Notes under the pieces: generated by a model
What the model was told of the DNA's origin: nothing
What the model saw: the letters and a program-made list of their open reading frames with translations, nothing else
The model's database searches: none
Part shown: one piece after another, positions 25,290 to 36,309 of the stretch
How positions within the stretch are numbered: the first letter of the stretch is position 1
Layout: the number at the start of each line of letters is the position of its first letter
Origin: Neckera pumila
Lineage: Eukaryota > Streptophyta > Bryopsida > Hypnales > Neckeraceae
DNA length: 64,000 bases
NCBI GenBank assembly: GCA_963969595.1
Contig: OZ018413.1
Span: 2,544,501-2,608,500 of the forward strand
Reading direction: 5' to 3'
Position numbers and translations under genes: made by a program

Positions 25290-25905
25290 AAACCTCTAAG
25301 AGATGCAAGAAGGCTCTCTTGCTACCAAGGAGAAGCGGATGCAATGCTCCAGTTCAAGAAGGTTGCTGACGCTCTCAATAAGCTTAATTGGAAGCTTAAC
25401 TGGAAGTGAGCGAACTTATAGAAGCGAATGTCAACTGCAAAAGAAGATCAGCAGTTGTCACAAGTTAACTTCACGTGAGGTGACGGGGATCAGTGGTCCA
25501 AGTGTCCGCCGCAATGTCAGGGCCCTACGTTCTTGTGCTCAAAAATTTATAGTGGTCATTTTTAGATTAGGGCTGCAAATGCACGAATTGAAGCTCACAA
25601 AGCACAAATTGAAGCTCACAAAGCAGGAATTGAAGCTCACAAAGCACAAATTGAAACTCACAAAGCACGAATTGAAGCTCACAAAGCACAAATTGAAGCT
25701 CACAAAGCACGAATTGAAGCTCACAAAGCACAAATTGAAGCTCACAAAGCACGAATTGAAGCTCACAGTGAGAATCCGATTGGACATGAAGCCGATTGAA
25801 ATGGAACCCTCTAAGAGATGCAAAAACGATCTATTGCTACAGAGGAGAAGCGGATGCAATGCTCCAGCTCCAAGAGGTTGCTGACGCTCTCAATACGCTT
25901 TACTA
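25290..25905 (+). repeat. Duplicated segment containing a 21-bp minisatellite
   Basis: The core (about 25576-25765) is roughly nine tandem 21-bp units built on AATTGAAGCTCACAAAGCAC, with the next base mostly alternating A and G so that a 42-bp higher-order period emerges. In one frame the units encode the heptad IEAHKAQ/IEAHKAR, a coiled-coil-like pattern. The array is flanked by two copies of an 80-90 bp segment (CTCTAAGAGATGCA to GCTGACGCTCTCAATA) at about 25291-25383 and 25809-25900. No start codon, splice sites or homologous domain make a gene convincing. It may be the remnant of a coiled-coil gene. Confidence 0.7.
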
Positions 25906-25923
25906 GAAGCGCCATAGTAGCAA

Positions 25924-26165
25924 CACAAAATAGTGAAATTAGGTTGCCCCACACTGATTAAATGTCCACACTATATAATCTTTGCTTTTGTACAACAATG
26001 CATTCAATTTAGAGCCATGTGTATGGCATAGATTTGTGCACCAGTTCAAGGCTTGGTTCAGGGAATGGCACGCGCCTCTGTATGGAACAAGCATTGATCC
26101 ATGAGGTAATTTGTTTCATGTAAGGCAACCTAATTGACAAGGCACCCTAATTTCACTATTTTGTG
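25924..26165. mobile_element. Small TIR element, family D (copy 2)
   Basis: About 240 bp with near-perfect 24-bp inverted ends (left CACAAAATAGTGAAATTAGG). Related to 21989-22243. Non-coding. A neighbouring segment at about 26199-26255 duplicates 25475-25531 (shared core CCGCCGCAATGTCAGGG). Confidence 0.65.
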
Positions 26166-26396
26166 AAGAGAAGATCAAAAAGTTGTAATAACATTAAGTG
26201 AGGTGATGCGGTTCAGTGGTACAAATGCCCGCCGCAATGTCAGGGTCCTAAATTAGTCCTTTCCTACTCTCGCATTCTTATAGATGACTCAGCAATCGGT
26301 TTTTACTTAATTTTTTCATGGTCTCAATGTAAATTCAAAAAAATCTTCCAAAAATGAACATTTGGCTAAAAACCCTAAACCTATTTTGAGATTGCT

Positions 26397-26684
26397 CCAG
26401 GGCTTTTTTTTTTGGCTTTCTGATGCCAGATTGCACCAGAAAAAATAATCTGGCTAAAAAATGGTACAAAAAATGACAAAAAATTTGGATGAAATTGCCA
26501 AAAAGAATTCAGAGTAAAAAAGAAAATGGATGAAATCGCCAAATTGTGGATAAAAACCAAATTATAGACATGTGATATGTATATTTTCTATTTGATATGG
26601 ATGAATGTTGAAATTTGAAGCACCTCTACAAAATTTTATATCGCCACAATGGCACTTCTCAAAAAATGAAAAAAAAAGCCCTGG
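26397..26684 (+). mobile_element. Small TIR element, family E (copy 2)
   Basis: Ends are CCAGGGCTTTTTTTTTT and its inverted form. Colinear with the inverted copy at 17629-17926 over almost its whole length. Confidence 0.65.
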
Positions 26685-29031
26685 GTTGCTCCTTATGGTA
26701 CCCATTTTCTTGTGAATTCCTGTGATACAATTTTTGCTTGAGTCACCAATCTTGTGCAGCATATGCATTTTTTTTTGGGAAGGAGGGCGTTGAAGATTCA
26801 AGCTCATGTCTGTAAGAAAGGTCGTTATTAGTTCCATGGATTGCAGAGATTAAAATTTAGGGTTCCGCATGTTTGTTTGTAGAGGTTAGGGATGTTGTGC
26901 AGATTTTAAGGTTGCTCAAGATCTCAGTTGCATTAAGACTCCCCAAATTAAGCTTTGAAAAAACTAAATATTAACCCATAAGCAACGCTGCATCCGATGA
27001 ATGACAAGGAATTCGCTTATGTAGGATAGAAGTGCAACTATTCATCCCCGGAATTTTGTGTGAAAAGTGGAAAACTTCTACAGTAGCTTGACTTCCAATG
27101 AATGTTTTCGAATTTTCTTATACCAATGATTATCACTGTTCCAAAATGGATGATTACCACGATCACCAATCCGTCCTTTAAGGATTAAGCTTTAAGATTA
27201 AACTTGTGGCGTATTTCTTTGAATAAAAATTTTGAAATTGTTTTTAGAAAAATGGACTATTGTATCCTTTGAGAATTTTTTTTACATCCAATGGAAAAAC
27301 GACTATTGTCCCCTTTTCAAAATTTGAATAAATATTTTACAACCAATGAGAAAATAACACATATACCCCTTTTGTAATTCATATTGAGTTTTTCCAATTT
27401 ATGATGGTTTATCTCAAATTAAATCTCAAATTGCCTCCGACACCAAATTAAATTCACAACCATGAAGTCAACTTGCAACTCTATTTCAAATGAAAAATTT
27501 CACTACTAAATTGTAATCCAAAATCAACTACAGTAGTCTTTTGGACGCTCTATTGACACAGAAATGATGATCTTTCAAATCCACAAGTCGCCTTGAAACA
27601 ATAATAATAAAACATTGATAATATTATTGAATTTAAAGAATGATTTTAATATGATAAAAAAATTTATTTCTTTTCACCCCTAAAGTTCCTTGAATATGTT
27701 TTCACCAAAAACACTTCAAAACTGCCATTTCTTGTATAATTACCAAATTTTAGAAAAACAAACATTTTTGGACACACGTAACCATAGGATCTTGTACTAT
27801 GCAAGTTTAATTGGGTTTTTTTGGAATAAATGGGAGACCCAATGCATTAAAAAGAAATTGAAGAACATCAACCAAGCCTTAACAGTTGGACAAAGGAAGC
27901 GAACAAGAATGGCCCAAAGAAAGAACAAAAAGACCGCTAAGTATGCGAGTTTGAGAAGATATGGGAAAATTTGAGACATGTCCACCATGTGGATGAAAAG
28001 GTATGACTTCATTTGGGGAAGCTAATTACAATTATACTTCAAGAAAAGCTCCGGCATGGTTCTTGGCACGGATCTTACAAGGGATGGAAACCACTGGAGT
28101 GGCTGTAAGCTTAACCCTTAAATGCCCACCAAAGCCAGAAATGGCCTATGTTGTTTAATACGATACCGGATGCTTGGACTTAATGGGATTCGGGTTAAAT
28201 CACACTCAAATGGACCAAAAAAGGGGTCAGACCCACTAAAATCTACAATGTAACTTCTTCTATCTATTGTTTTCTAATATTAATCTATTAATTATAAGTA
28301 CCTTAGTCCTTTTTTATTAGAACTTCATGTCATGTTAATGTCAATATGTTTTAATTCACCCAAAAAACATAAATTCTTTACTAAACTTCCAATTGCAATT
28401 TCAATGTCAGCCTGTTAGGTTTTTCAGTGGGCAAAAAGGAGTCTTATTTCTAATGAATAATAATGTGATTGAATCCAAAAAATTGTGTGCGTACGTAATC
28501 ATACAATAGAATGGAAAAGGACTTTTTTGATACAATTGAAATGTTTAATTATTTCCTATAATATTTAGAAATGAAATCACATGAACTATTATACTTCTAA
28601 ATATTATAGGAAATAAATAAGCATTCCTATTCAATATAAAAAATAATCCAAATGGTGATTGTATCCAAAAAAATGTATATAAATGTATATATTACTTACA
28701 TTATGTGCATCATATAAGCTATTTTAGAATTGAATCTTTTAAGTGTGATTTTAGAACAAATCAATAGTTTATCAATAATTAATTAATTTATTAAAAAATT
28801 ACACTATTTTGTGGTTAAGATTTAATGACATAAAATCATTTTTAATAGTTGTATTCTTAAGTAGTATAAAAAATTTGGATAAAAATATCTATTTAAAGGT
28901 ACTTAATTGTTAAAAAGATATTAAATTTAGCCCTTAAATTGATGATTTAGATTCCTTTACGGATTTTTTCCAAAACCCTTTTTCTCCAACTTATTAAAGG
29001 GATGAATTGCAATAATATTCATTTATAAAGT
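26685..29031. other. AT-rich spacer
   Basis: No gene supported. A family B-like terminus (CACCCCTAAAGTTCC) occurs near 27676, and a dispersed repeat copy (28053-28100) matches 4439-4490. An inverted pair around TATAATATTTAGAAATG lies near 28556-28613. Confidence 0.5.
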
Positions 29032-29666
29032 TTAACCCCTAAAGGACCAAGGCCTTTTTCTACCAAAAAACACTCAAAACTGCCATTTCTACAGCAAAGA
29101 GTAAAACAAATTTGAAAAATGTTTTTTTTCCACATCTAATTATAGGATCTTACACCTAAATAGTATGAGAGTATGTGAGATTAAAATGCACGAATTCCAA
29201 TGGTGAGATTGTTCTAGCAAATAAACTAAACCATGCAAAAAAAACAAATCTAAAAAATTTGAAAAATTGCATTTAGAAATGAATCCTACAAGTATTTTTT
29301 TCTAAAAGATGCTCTAACTGCCCCCAAAACAAGAATGTCCATAACTTTCTCATACAAAATCCAAATGAAATGAATCAAAGCTTTCTAGATAGACAAAAAT
29401 ATAATCTATGAGAAAAAAAATACTTAAAAAAAAAAAAAAAAAATTGCGAATTTTTTTTGCTACCTGCCGTCCCCTGTTTTGAGCTTATTTGGTCATAACT
29501 TTTGATCCCGAGCAGCAATTGTGAAAAAAATTATATTCCCATGAATCTAATCAGCTTTTCTACCTCCAAAAAAAGTTTCAAAAAATCAGAAGAAAATTTC
29601 AGCCCGTAGGTACCTACCCAAAAACGCATTTGTCCCCCAAAGGGACAATGGTCCTTTAGGGGTTAA
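29032..29666. mobile_element. TIR element, family B (intact copy)
   Basis: About 635 bp with intact inverted termini: TTAACCCCTAAAGGACCA on the left and its inverted form ending at 29666. The right subterminal block (CCCCCAAAGGGACAATGG, then GTAGGTACCTACCC) is shared with the element at 47894-49198. It contains an A tract at about 29426-29442 and no ORF. Confidence 0.7.
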
Positions 29667-30349
29667 AAAAAATTGACAATATCAAAGTAATTTATAGCTT
29701 TGAAATTTCAGAAAATTACTCAAGTCCTATCCTAGTAAAGTAATCCCAATTGTCCCTTTGAGTGTGCTTTGACCCATCCACTGTTTACTTTTTTTGCTTC
29801 TCATTAATTATACAATAAGCTTATCCTTATTTTGGGAGTATGGTCTGAGTTGGACAATTGTGAATGGATGGCTTGCTCTTGTGGAGGCCCAAAATGCTCT
29901 TCATTATTGCAGACATTGTTGGAATGCGGTGCAAAAGCACAACATTACATATATAAATTGTATTCAATTAGCTTAGGATACAAACAATAATCAATAGTAA
30001 TCAATTGCAATTGTACAATGCCAGGCTTTAAACTATTGTCAGACATATTGTATTGTGCTTTGTAGTATCAAAAACCGTAGCCAATTCTTAGGCGTTCATA
30101 ACATTCAATAGCCTTTAGAGAGGCTGCCTTTTCTTCTCTGGAGTCCTCATCCACTAATTCATCCTTTCAGCATTAATGTAAGCTTCAGTACAGGGATAGT
30201 GGCGGTACATTATGATATGCTCCATTTTCTTTTGCTAATTCTAGGACCAAACATACAAATCAACAAATATTTGTAGAGAAAGATGGTTTCCCAAAATCAC
30301 AAAGAATCCAATGAGTAACACACTATTGCAATGTTACCATTTGCCATCA
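29667..30349. other. Spacer, no gene seen
   Basis: Short ORFs only; no recognisable domain or RNA. Confidence 0.45.
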
Positions 30350-30998
30350 ATAACTTGTTTTGGGTTTTCAAGTGAGAAGACAACTTTGTATATACACATG
30401 GGGTGGTAGGAGGTAGATCAACCTATGTGGGATAAATAAATTAGAATTTGTAGTTCTTCAAGCACTCATAGTTAAGTCAAAAACAAAGAATTGTGTCAAA
30501 AATAGAATTTTAGACCTCATTTAGGCATAGTATAAGAACTTTTCTAAAAAAAGTCTAAACTAAAAAAAGTTGGTGAATGAGTATAGGTTTCACCTCCAAA
30601 AATTCGTTTGGAATTTTAAAACTCAGATCAAAAGTTATAGACAAATTTGAGAGAGGATTTTTTAAAATGTTAAAGAAAATGTCCATTCCAACTCCTCTCT
30701 CAATTTTGTCCATAAATTTTGATTGGAGATTCAAAATACCAAACAAATTTTTGGAGAAGAAACTTATCTTCATTTAACAACTTTTTCTAGTTCAAAGTTT
30801 TTTAAGAAATGTTATCCTACTATGCTTAAATGAGGTCTAAAATTTTACTTCAAATACAATTCCTAAGTTTGACTTAATTATGAGTGGTTGAGACTTCACT
30901 CATTCTAATACACATATCCTACATGGGTTCTCTTACCTCCTATCTTCCCAAATGTATATATATAGAGCTTCTCTTCTCACTTGAAAACTCAAAATAAA
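30350..30998. mobile_element. Fold-back element, family C (full copy)
   Basis: Almost the whole 650 bp is an inverted repeat folding near 30690. Outer ends are GGGTTTTCAAGTGAGAAGA and its inverted form; an inner landmark is TTTAGACCTCATTTAGGCAT with its inverted form at about 30815-30838. Because both arms match, antisense-looking ORFs occur at the same place on both strands; these are artefacts of the palindrome. Confidence 0.75.
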
Positions 30999-31250
30999 AT
31001 TGATTTTTGTATGAATGCAGAAAAGAGAAAAAATACAATGAACCAAGCATTTAATTTGCATTCATACAAAACCTAATTATATTTTGGATTTTCAAAATAT
31101 TCAGTGTACAAGTGTAGATCACTAGTTTTTATGTATTTTATTCAATGGGTGTAGAACGTTGATTTTTCCTTTTAATTACCTTATACAATTGCGGCCAACT
31201 GACTTATTGTAATTCTCTGATAAAATCTACATGTATACTATTAGCTACTA

Positions 31251-31274
31251 ATGGTGTGGAATATTCCACACCAT
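31251..31274. other. Perfect 24-bp palindrome
   Basis: ATGGTGTGGAAT is followed directly by its reverse complement. A degraded version lies at about 8173-8196. It probably marks an element terminus or fold point. Confidence 0.7.
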
Positions 31275-32228
31275 CTAATCTAGCGGATGAAATCGCGTGA
31301 AATACATAACACCATTCCATCGGGGGGAAGGCAATTCACCACTCTGCTATTGAATGCTATGTACTAGAGAACGTGCCTATGGAGGCACAATCTACATGGG
31401 AGTAAGCCCCTAGGCGAGCTCTTGAACACGCTCCCGTGCAGAATGCGCTTCTACAGGTGCATTCTCTTACGTTAAGAGGTGAGGGAAACTCGATGGGAAC
31501 AACAGAATTGGCCGCGCTTTCCGATTCTGCAGCAGAATCGTCTTCACTCCTCATAGGGTGCATTCTGCTTCATTGGGGTGCCTTGAAATGGGACAAATCA
31601 GCCACCAAGGCTCTTAACGTAAAAGGGTTAATGATCAAAGGTCCATTCCAATTGGAGCATTTATTTTTGAAACAAAGGAAACGGAATTTTAGCTTGAACA
31701 TTTTTTTTTGTTGACACAAATAAAGGGAACCCTTTACTGCAAGAAATAAAATACAAATCCTAGCCCCAAGCAGCCTAGGAAAGAGAAAAACAAGCGCAGC
31801 TCAAACATTTCAGAATAGTATGGCGGGGGCAAATCACTCTTCAATAAGTGTCACAGCTTTTGCAATAAAAATTAAGTTGAATCCTAAATATATTGCATGT
31901 TGTTTTAGTATGCTGATGAGCTTGTATAGTCGAGGGTTAACTCCTAAACGTCTCAATTCTTTTTTGAATTTTTGCACATTTTTGCTTATATCTTTGTACA
32001 GAAACATCATTTACCAGAATTTCATGAATATGGTCATTAAAGAAGTTTTTTTTTAGATCCAAGTATTACACTGGATGAATGTAAACTTAGTTAGACGAAA
32101 TAGTGCCTCAAAGCCCTATGTTCATTGTCCAAAATATGGACGTCAGAGCGCTTCAGGGTTAAGTTATAAGTATCACATTTGTTTCTTATGTTTTGAACAA
32201 TTCTTCAAAACCCTATCCAAGTGCGACT
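31275..32228. other. Spacer upstream of the IF1-like gene
   Basis: No gene supported. The GC-richer patch at 31320-31600 contains inverted words such as GCAGAATGCG and TGCATTCTGC and looks repeat-derived. Confidence 0.4.
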
Positions 32229-32288
32229 GGATCAGCCGGTACCCAGCGACCGGATCAACCGGTACCCCATCTCCCGTGACACACGTGT
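32229..32288 (+). promoter_or_regulatory. Promoter-proximal repeat pair and G-box of the IF1-like gene
   Basis: A 17-bp motif occurs twice, 23 bases apart (GGATCAGCCGGTACCCA at 32229 and GGATCAACCGGTACCCC at 32252). It is followed by a palindromic ACACGTGT at 32281-32288 with a CACGTG G-box core, the binding site type of plant bZIP and bHLH factors. The site lies about 210 bases before the ATG. No clear TATA box follows. Confidence 0.45.
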
Positions 32289-32498
32289 ACCCTGTCTGGA
32301 GCGCCTCTCTTGCCCGCTTGGCCTCCTCTTGGCAGTCTAGCTAGCGCAGAGTCTGTCTTCGGCATTCTTGCGCTTGTTTCGTTTCCCTTCGTCGATCCGC
32401 CTTCTGCATCTGTTTCTTAACATTTTTGCACTAGAGTTTCTTCCTCGCCTTTCCAACTCCTGTTGAAACTCATTACAAATCTTCCGTTCGGACGAACA

Positions 32499-33969
32499 AT
32501 GGCGATGAGAATGATGGCTCGCAGGCTGGTGAACCCTAGCGGGGAGGCTCTACTTGCTCGATCTTTCGCGCGGCGGGAGATGAGCAGCGGCGACGGAAGG
32601 ATGATGCACGACGAGGAGAAGGCTGCCGAGACGATATACATCAAGGTTTGGTTCCGTTTTGGGAGCTCATAACGATGAAACCTCAATTTCTTGAATTTGA
32701 ATAAGACGCTGGCTTGCAGTTTTCAGGGTCTCGGGTTTATTATATAATAAGTTTCCGGCTGAGTTTTCTTTGATGTGTGTCTGTTGTGAATATGGTTAAT
32801 GGAAGATTGTTTGATTAGCGCTGATAACCTAGAAGCTTGTTGGCGGGAATATTCGCGATTTTTGTAATGTTGCTTGGTGGAGTGGGGTTTTGTTTTCTGG
32901 TTTGCGAGGGCGTCTTGCTGCGTGGTTAGAATTTTTTATGGCGTCTAATCTTGGAAGATTAGGTCCACAGCTTGATCGCACTAAATGTTTTCTAAGTTGT
33001 GGGATGGAGATTTGAGCGCATCTGGATGTAGAACACATTGCTCTGATGAAGCAAGTATAGTGAGAACGTGTTTTAGGATAGGAAGAAACCTTGAGAGACT
33101 GCTGCATGTGGACGATCTTTCTGTTTGGTTGATCCGACACAGTAATGTCTTAGAATGGGAATAATTCTATTTTAGGTGTCTGGGTTGTCTACTGTTTATC
33201 TAGTGTGTATCGTGATATCCTCCGTCGATTGTTCAAGAAGATTTTGATGTTGAGAAAGAGAACGTTATCCACTTTCAAGCATCGGAAAGTGGATAGCGTA
33301 CTGTATCTAGGCTAGGATTTGTTGTTTTTGTCACGGTATCCACGTGTTTGGCACAATGATATGGATAAGATAGTAAAGCCTTCTGTTCAGTTTCACAGAG
33401 AAAATGAGTAGTTGCGAATTGTTCTTTAGGAGCGGGTTCGTTGATGTGATTAAGCTAACCGTAGTGTGTTCGAATTTTAAACCTGCGTAGCTTATGCTAT
33501 TTTAGGTTTGTAACTTTGTCAAAGTCTGTCTGGTGGTTTGCATGTTAAATATCCTTGCCTTCGCACAGGGATGTGTATATTGTTTTGATCTAACTCGTTT
33601 CCCTTCTCTCACTGGCAGAAAATGGAGAAGGAGAAACTGGAGAAGCTTGCTCGCCAGGTACTTCCGTTGCTACGATGATTTTACTTTGCATGATTATTTC
33701 CCTTGGAGGTTGCTTCGAGTCACTGATTTCACGTATTTTGCCTGCAGGGATTTTCAGAACAGGAAGCCAAGAGAGCTGTTGAGGGTCACCCCGAAGCTCA
33801 TCCTGAGGCCGTTAAAATACTGAATGAATCTGCATCATCATCATCAACAAATACTTCCACTGACAGCACCTCCAACTACGCCGTCATTGGTGGAATCATT
33901 GGAGTGCTCGCTATCGGGTATTGGTACTTTTCTGGATCTTCCAAGAAGGAGGATGACAACAAGGAGTAG
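32499..33969 (+). CDS. Small mitochondrial IF1-like protein (At2g27730 type)
   Basis: Three exons, 32499-32645, 33619-33657 and 33748-33969, all phase 0, giving 135 residues. The N-terminus (MAMRMMARRLVNPSGEALLA) is rich in Arg, Met and Ala and free of acidic residues over its first 15, as expected for a mitochondrial targeting peptide. Residues about 38-62 form a charged helix (DEEKAAETIYIK, then KMEKEKLEKLARQ) like the inhibitory helix of F1F0-ATPase inhibitor IF1. A Ser/Thr-rich linker and a single hydrophobic segment (YAVIGGIIGVLAIGYWYF, about 105-122) end in a charged tail. This order matches a plant-specific family related to Arabidopsis At2g27730 and At5g04750, recalled from memory. 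The likely role is in the mitochondrial inner membrane, with regulation of ATP synthase as one possibility. The 39-base middle exon is unusually small. Confidence 0.7.
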
Positions 33970-36049
33970 GTATTCACTTGAATGTTTGCCCAACATGGCT
34001 CCAAGTGTGTGAGGAGCGAGCCATGTTTGGGCCGCTGCAGTTGGGTACATAAAGAGAGGACGGTCATACACGATCTGTATATTTGTTTCTGCCGTACAAC
34101 AGGTTCACGGGTAGCAGGCCCTGAACTTCCGAAGCATAATGAAGCATAGATGGATGTGGAGCTATCAATGTGTGACATGTCTACTTAGATAGAATAAGCA
34201 GTAAGTTTTGAGATGGACACCTGGGAAGTTGTAAGCATTGGAGCTTTTTATCTCCTGCCATGTGACTAGAGCTCAGAGATTCGATCGGAAGACCATTGGC
34301 CTAGAGCTCTGATGCCTTTCAAGTGGCGTTAATCAATGTGATTCTATCTTCCTCTGGACAATTCTTTGCAGCGTTGTCCTAGTGCATTGAATTCATTGCT
34401 TCAGTTCTACTGTATCCAACGTTTCTTCTCTAATTGTTTGAGTATTTTCTACAGTTTAGGTACTAACGAGATCCATTTCAGGACTACGGGCAGTCATCCT
34501 ACACTAAGCTGATATCAGGGTTGAGTGATCTGATTTAGCGAGAGGTCAACCTAAATCCTCTCCCCAACAACCTTATCTGCCTAATCGAGATGGCATGGCT
34601 CGCATGTGCCTCATGTTCACTGAAACGATGATGACTAATGCTAACCTCAGATAACACCAATTCTCATAGGTACTGGCCTCCTGGCTGATGAATTGTCCGT
34701 GAAGCGCATGCGTCAGTACTGCAATTCTGAAGCAGCTGGTGCCTTGTAATACTCTAGAGGTGTGGTAGGTCAATTTGCTCAAACCTTAGTAGTTGTTAAG
34801 AATTGTGATCAAATTATTCTTACTGCTTCCCGCTCCGTGATTTAAAGGCTTGTTTCCAAATTCATGCTCAAGTCCTCTTTAAAGAAAAAGCCTTCATGTG
34901 AGTTTTCAGAATACCATTGTGAAATAACCTGATTCTGCGGATGAATTCATCCTCTTGCCTGGCCAGTTTTAACTCCCAGCATGGCAAAACCCTATAAAAC
35001 CACAGACTGAGACCAGGAGTCGCCTCCCCCCAATGCTGGCAGTTCAACACAGGTTAGTCCAAAATAACCCGATTCATACCCAAATGTGATAATATGGAGC
35101 TATGTAACACTGTAATAATCAATAGTGGTGCATTTGTGTAAATGTGACATTAAAAAATACCTGGGGATTGTAGGAGACAGGAAGGGCCCAGAATCCTTTT
35201 CATACTTGTTGAGCTCCTTACTACTACATGTATATGCAACTTCTTGTCTCATAATACAGTGTGATAGTGAAACTATTGAGAGAGTTTCGAATTGCGTGCT
35301 CATTCTGTAGAGTAACTGCATTTGTGATATTAGAGATGGTGATATTAAAGAGAGCTGGTTGGTATCGAATTGCTGAAATAATAACCAAATTCACAGGAAG
35401 AATTCGGCGTTGCAGTACTATAGACTGAATTAAATTCGATTCTGCCCATGGTCTGTGTGGCCACCAACTGTTTTACTCCAACGAACTCGGTGGGAGCCTT
35501 GTGTGCGCAACTAACGATGTGTATGACACATGGTACACATTATAGCCAAGGACTCACAGCAGAGGGAGCCTAGCTATATAATGAGACGACCTGGAAGCCC
35601 ATCTTCAAACACTCAACTCGTGTCATTCTCCATGCTTCAATCTCATCTCTTGTAAGCTCATTATGTAATGTCGAGACTACTATTTGCGTCACTTCGAGCA
35701 TTTTAACACCTGTAGCATTCTAACACATTTGTTGACAAGTTTGTTGGCCTGTGCAGATATCATTTGGGTACAAGAGCCGTATCTCTTGATATCAATTTTT
35801 TTTTCAATAAGTGTGAATTTCTTATGCAATGATTCAAAGTGAGAGGTTGTAGACCACTGTGGAAGGGAGAGTAGACATCCCCGTTGTCCATTCAAAGATC
35901 AATGTTCACAGACGTTTAAACAAGTCATACCTACACTACTTGCTAATTGAAGGCTAACTAATACGAGTGTACAAATTGAAGGCTAGTTGAAGGCTAACCA
36001 ATGTGCTTATGAATCTATATGACTTGATGTTGGTAACCGGAACCGTCAG
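33970..36049. other. Spacer between the IF1-like and BURP genes
   Basis: Includes the 3' UTR of the IF1-like gene. A TATA-like CTATATAATGAG lies near 35572, but no gene starts shortly after it. No other coding evidence. Confidence 0.45.
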
Positions 36050-36057
36050 TATAAAAG
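36050..36057 (+). promoter_or_regulatory. TATA box of the BURP gene
   Basis: TATAAAAG, about 260 bases upstream of the ATG at 36310; a standard plant core promoter motif at a plausible distance for a leader of 200 or more bases. Confidence 0.6.
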
Positions 36058-36309
36058 ACAAGCTCCCTAACTGCTTTTAGTTTCCTCTACGTGAAGCCAA
36101 ATTCTCGCAAGTACAGAACCTGTGACATGAACTGCGATGAATTCGACTTTCGAGATCGTCATGCTGTGCTTGAAACTCTTGAATTTAAGAATTTAAGAAA
36201 GTTTAGATTAAAACATTCTATAAGATTCATCATGTGCTGTCTAATCCATGAGAAGCATGATGAGGACTGATTCTCTTGAATTTGAAATGACAGGCGGAAC
36301 AGGAACACA

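Noticed and set aside
25576..25765. CRISPR-like regular repeat
   Set aside because: Units are contiguous with no spacers; it is a minisatellite in plant DNA.
30555..30777. Similar ORFs on both strands
   Set aside because: Mirror artefact of the palindromic family C element; the same occurs at 62743-63037.
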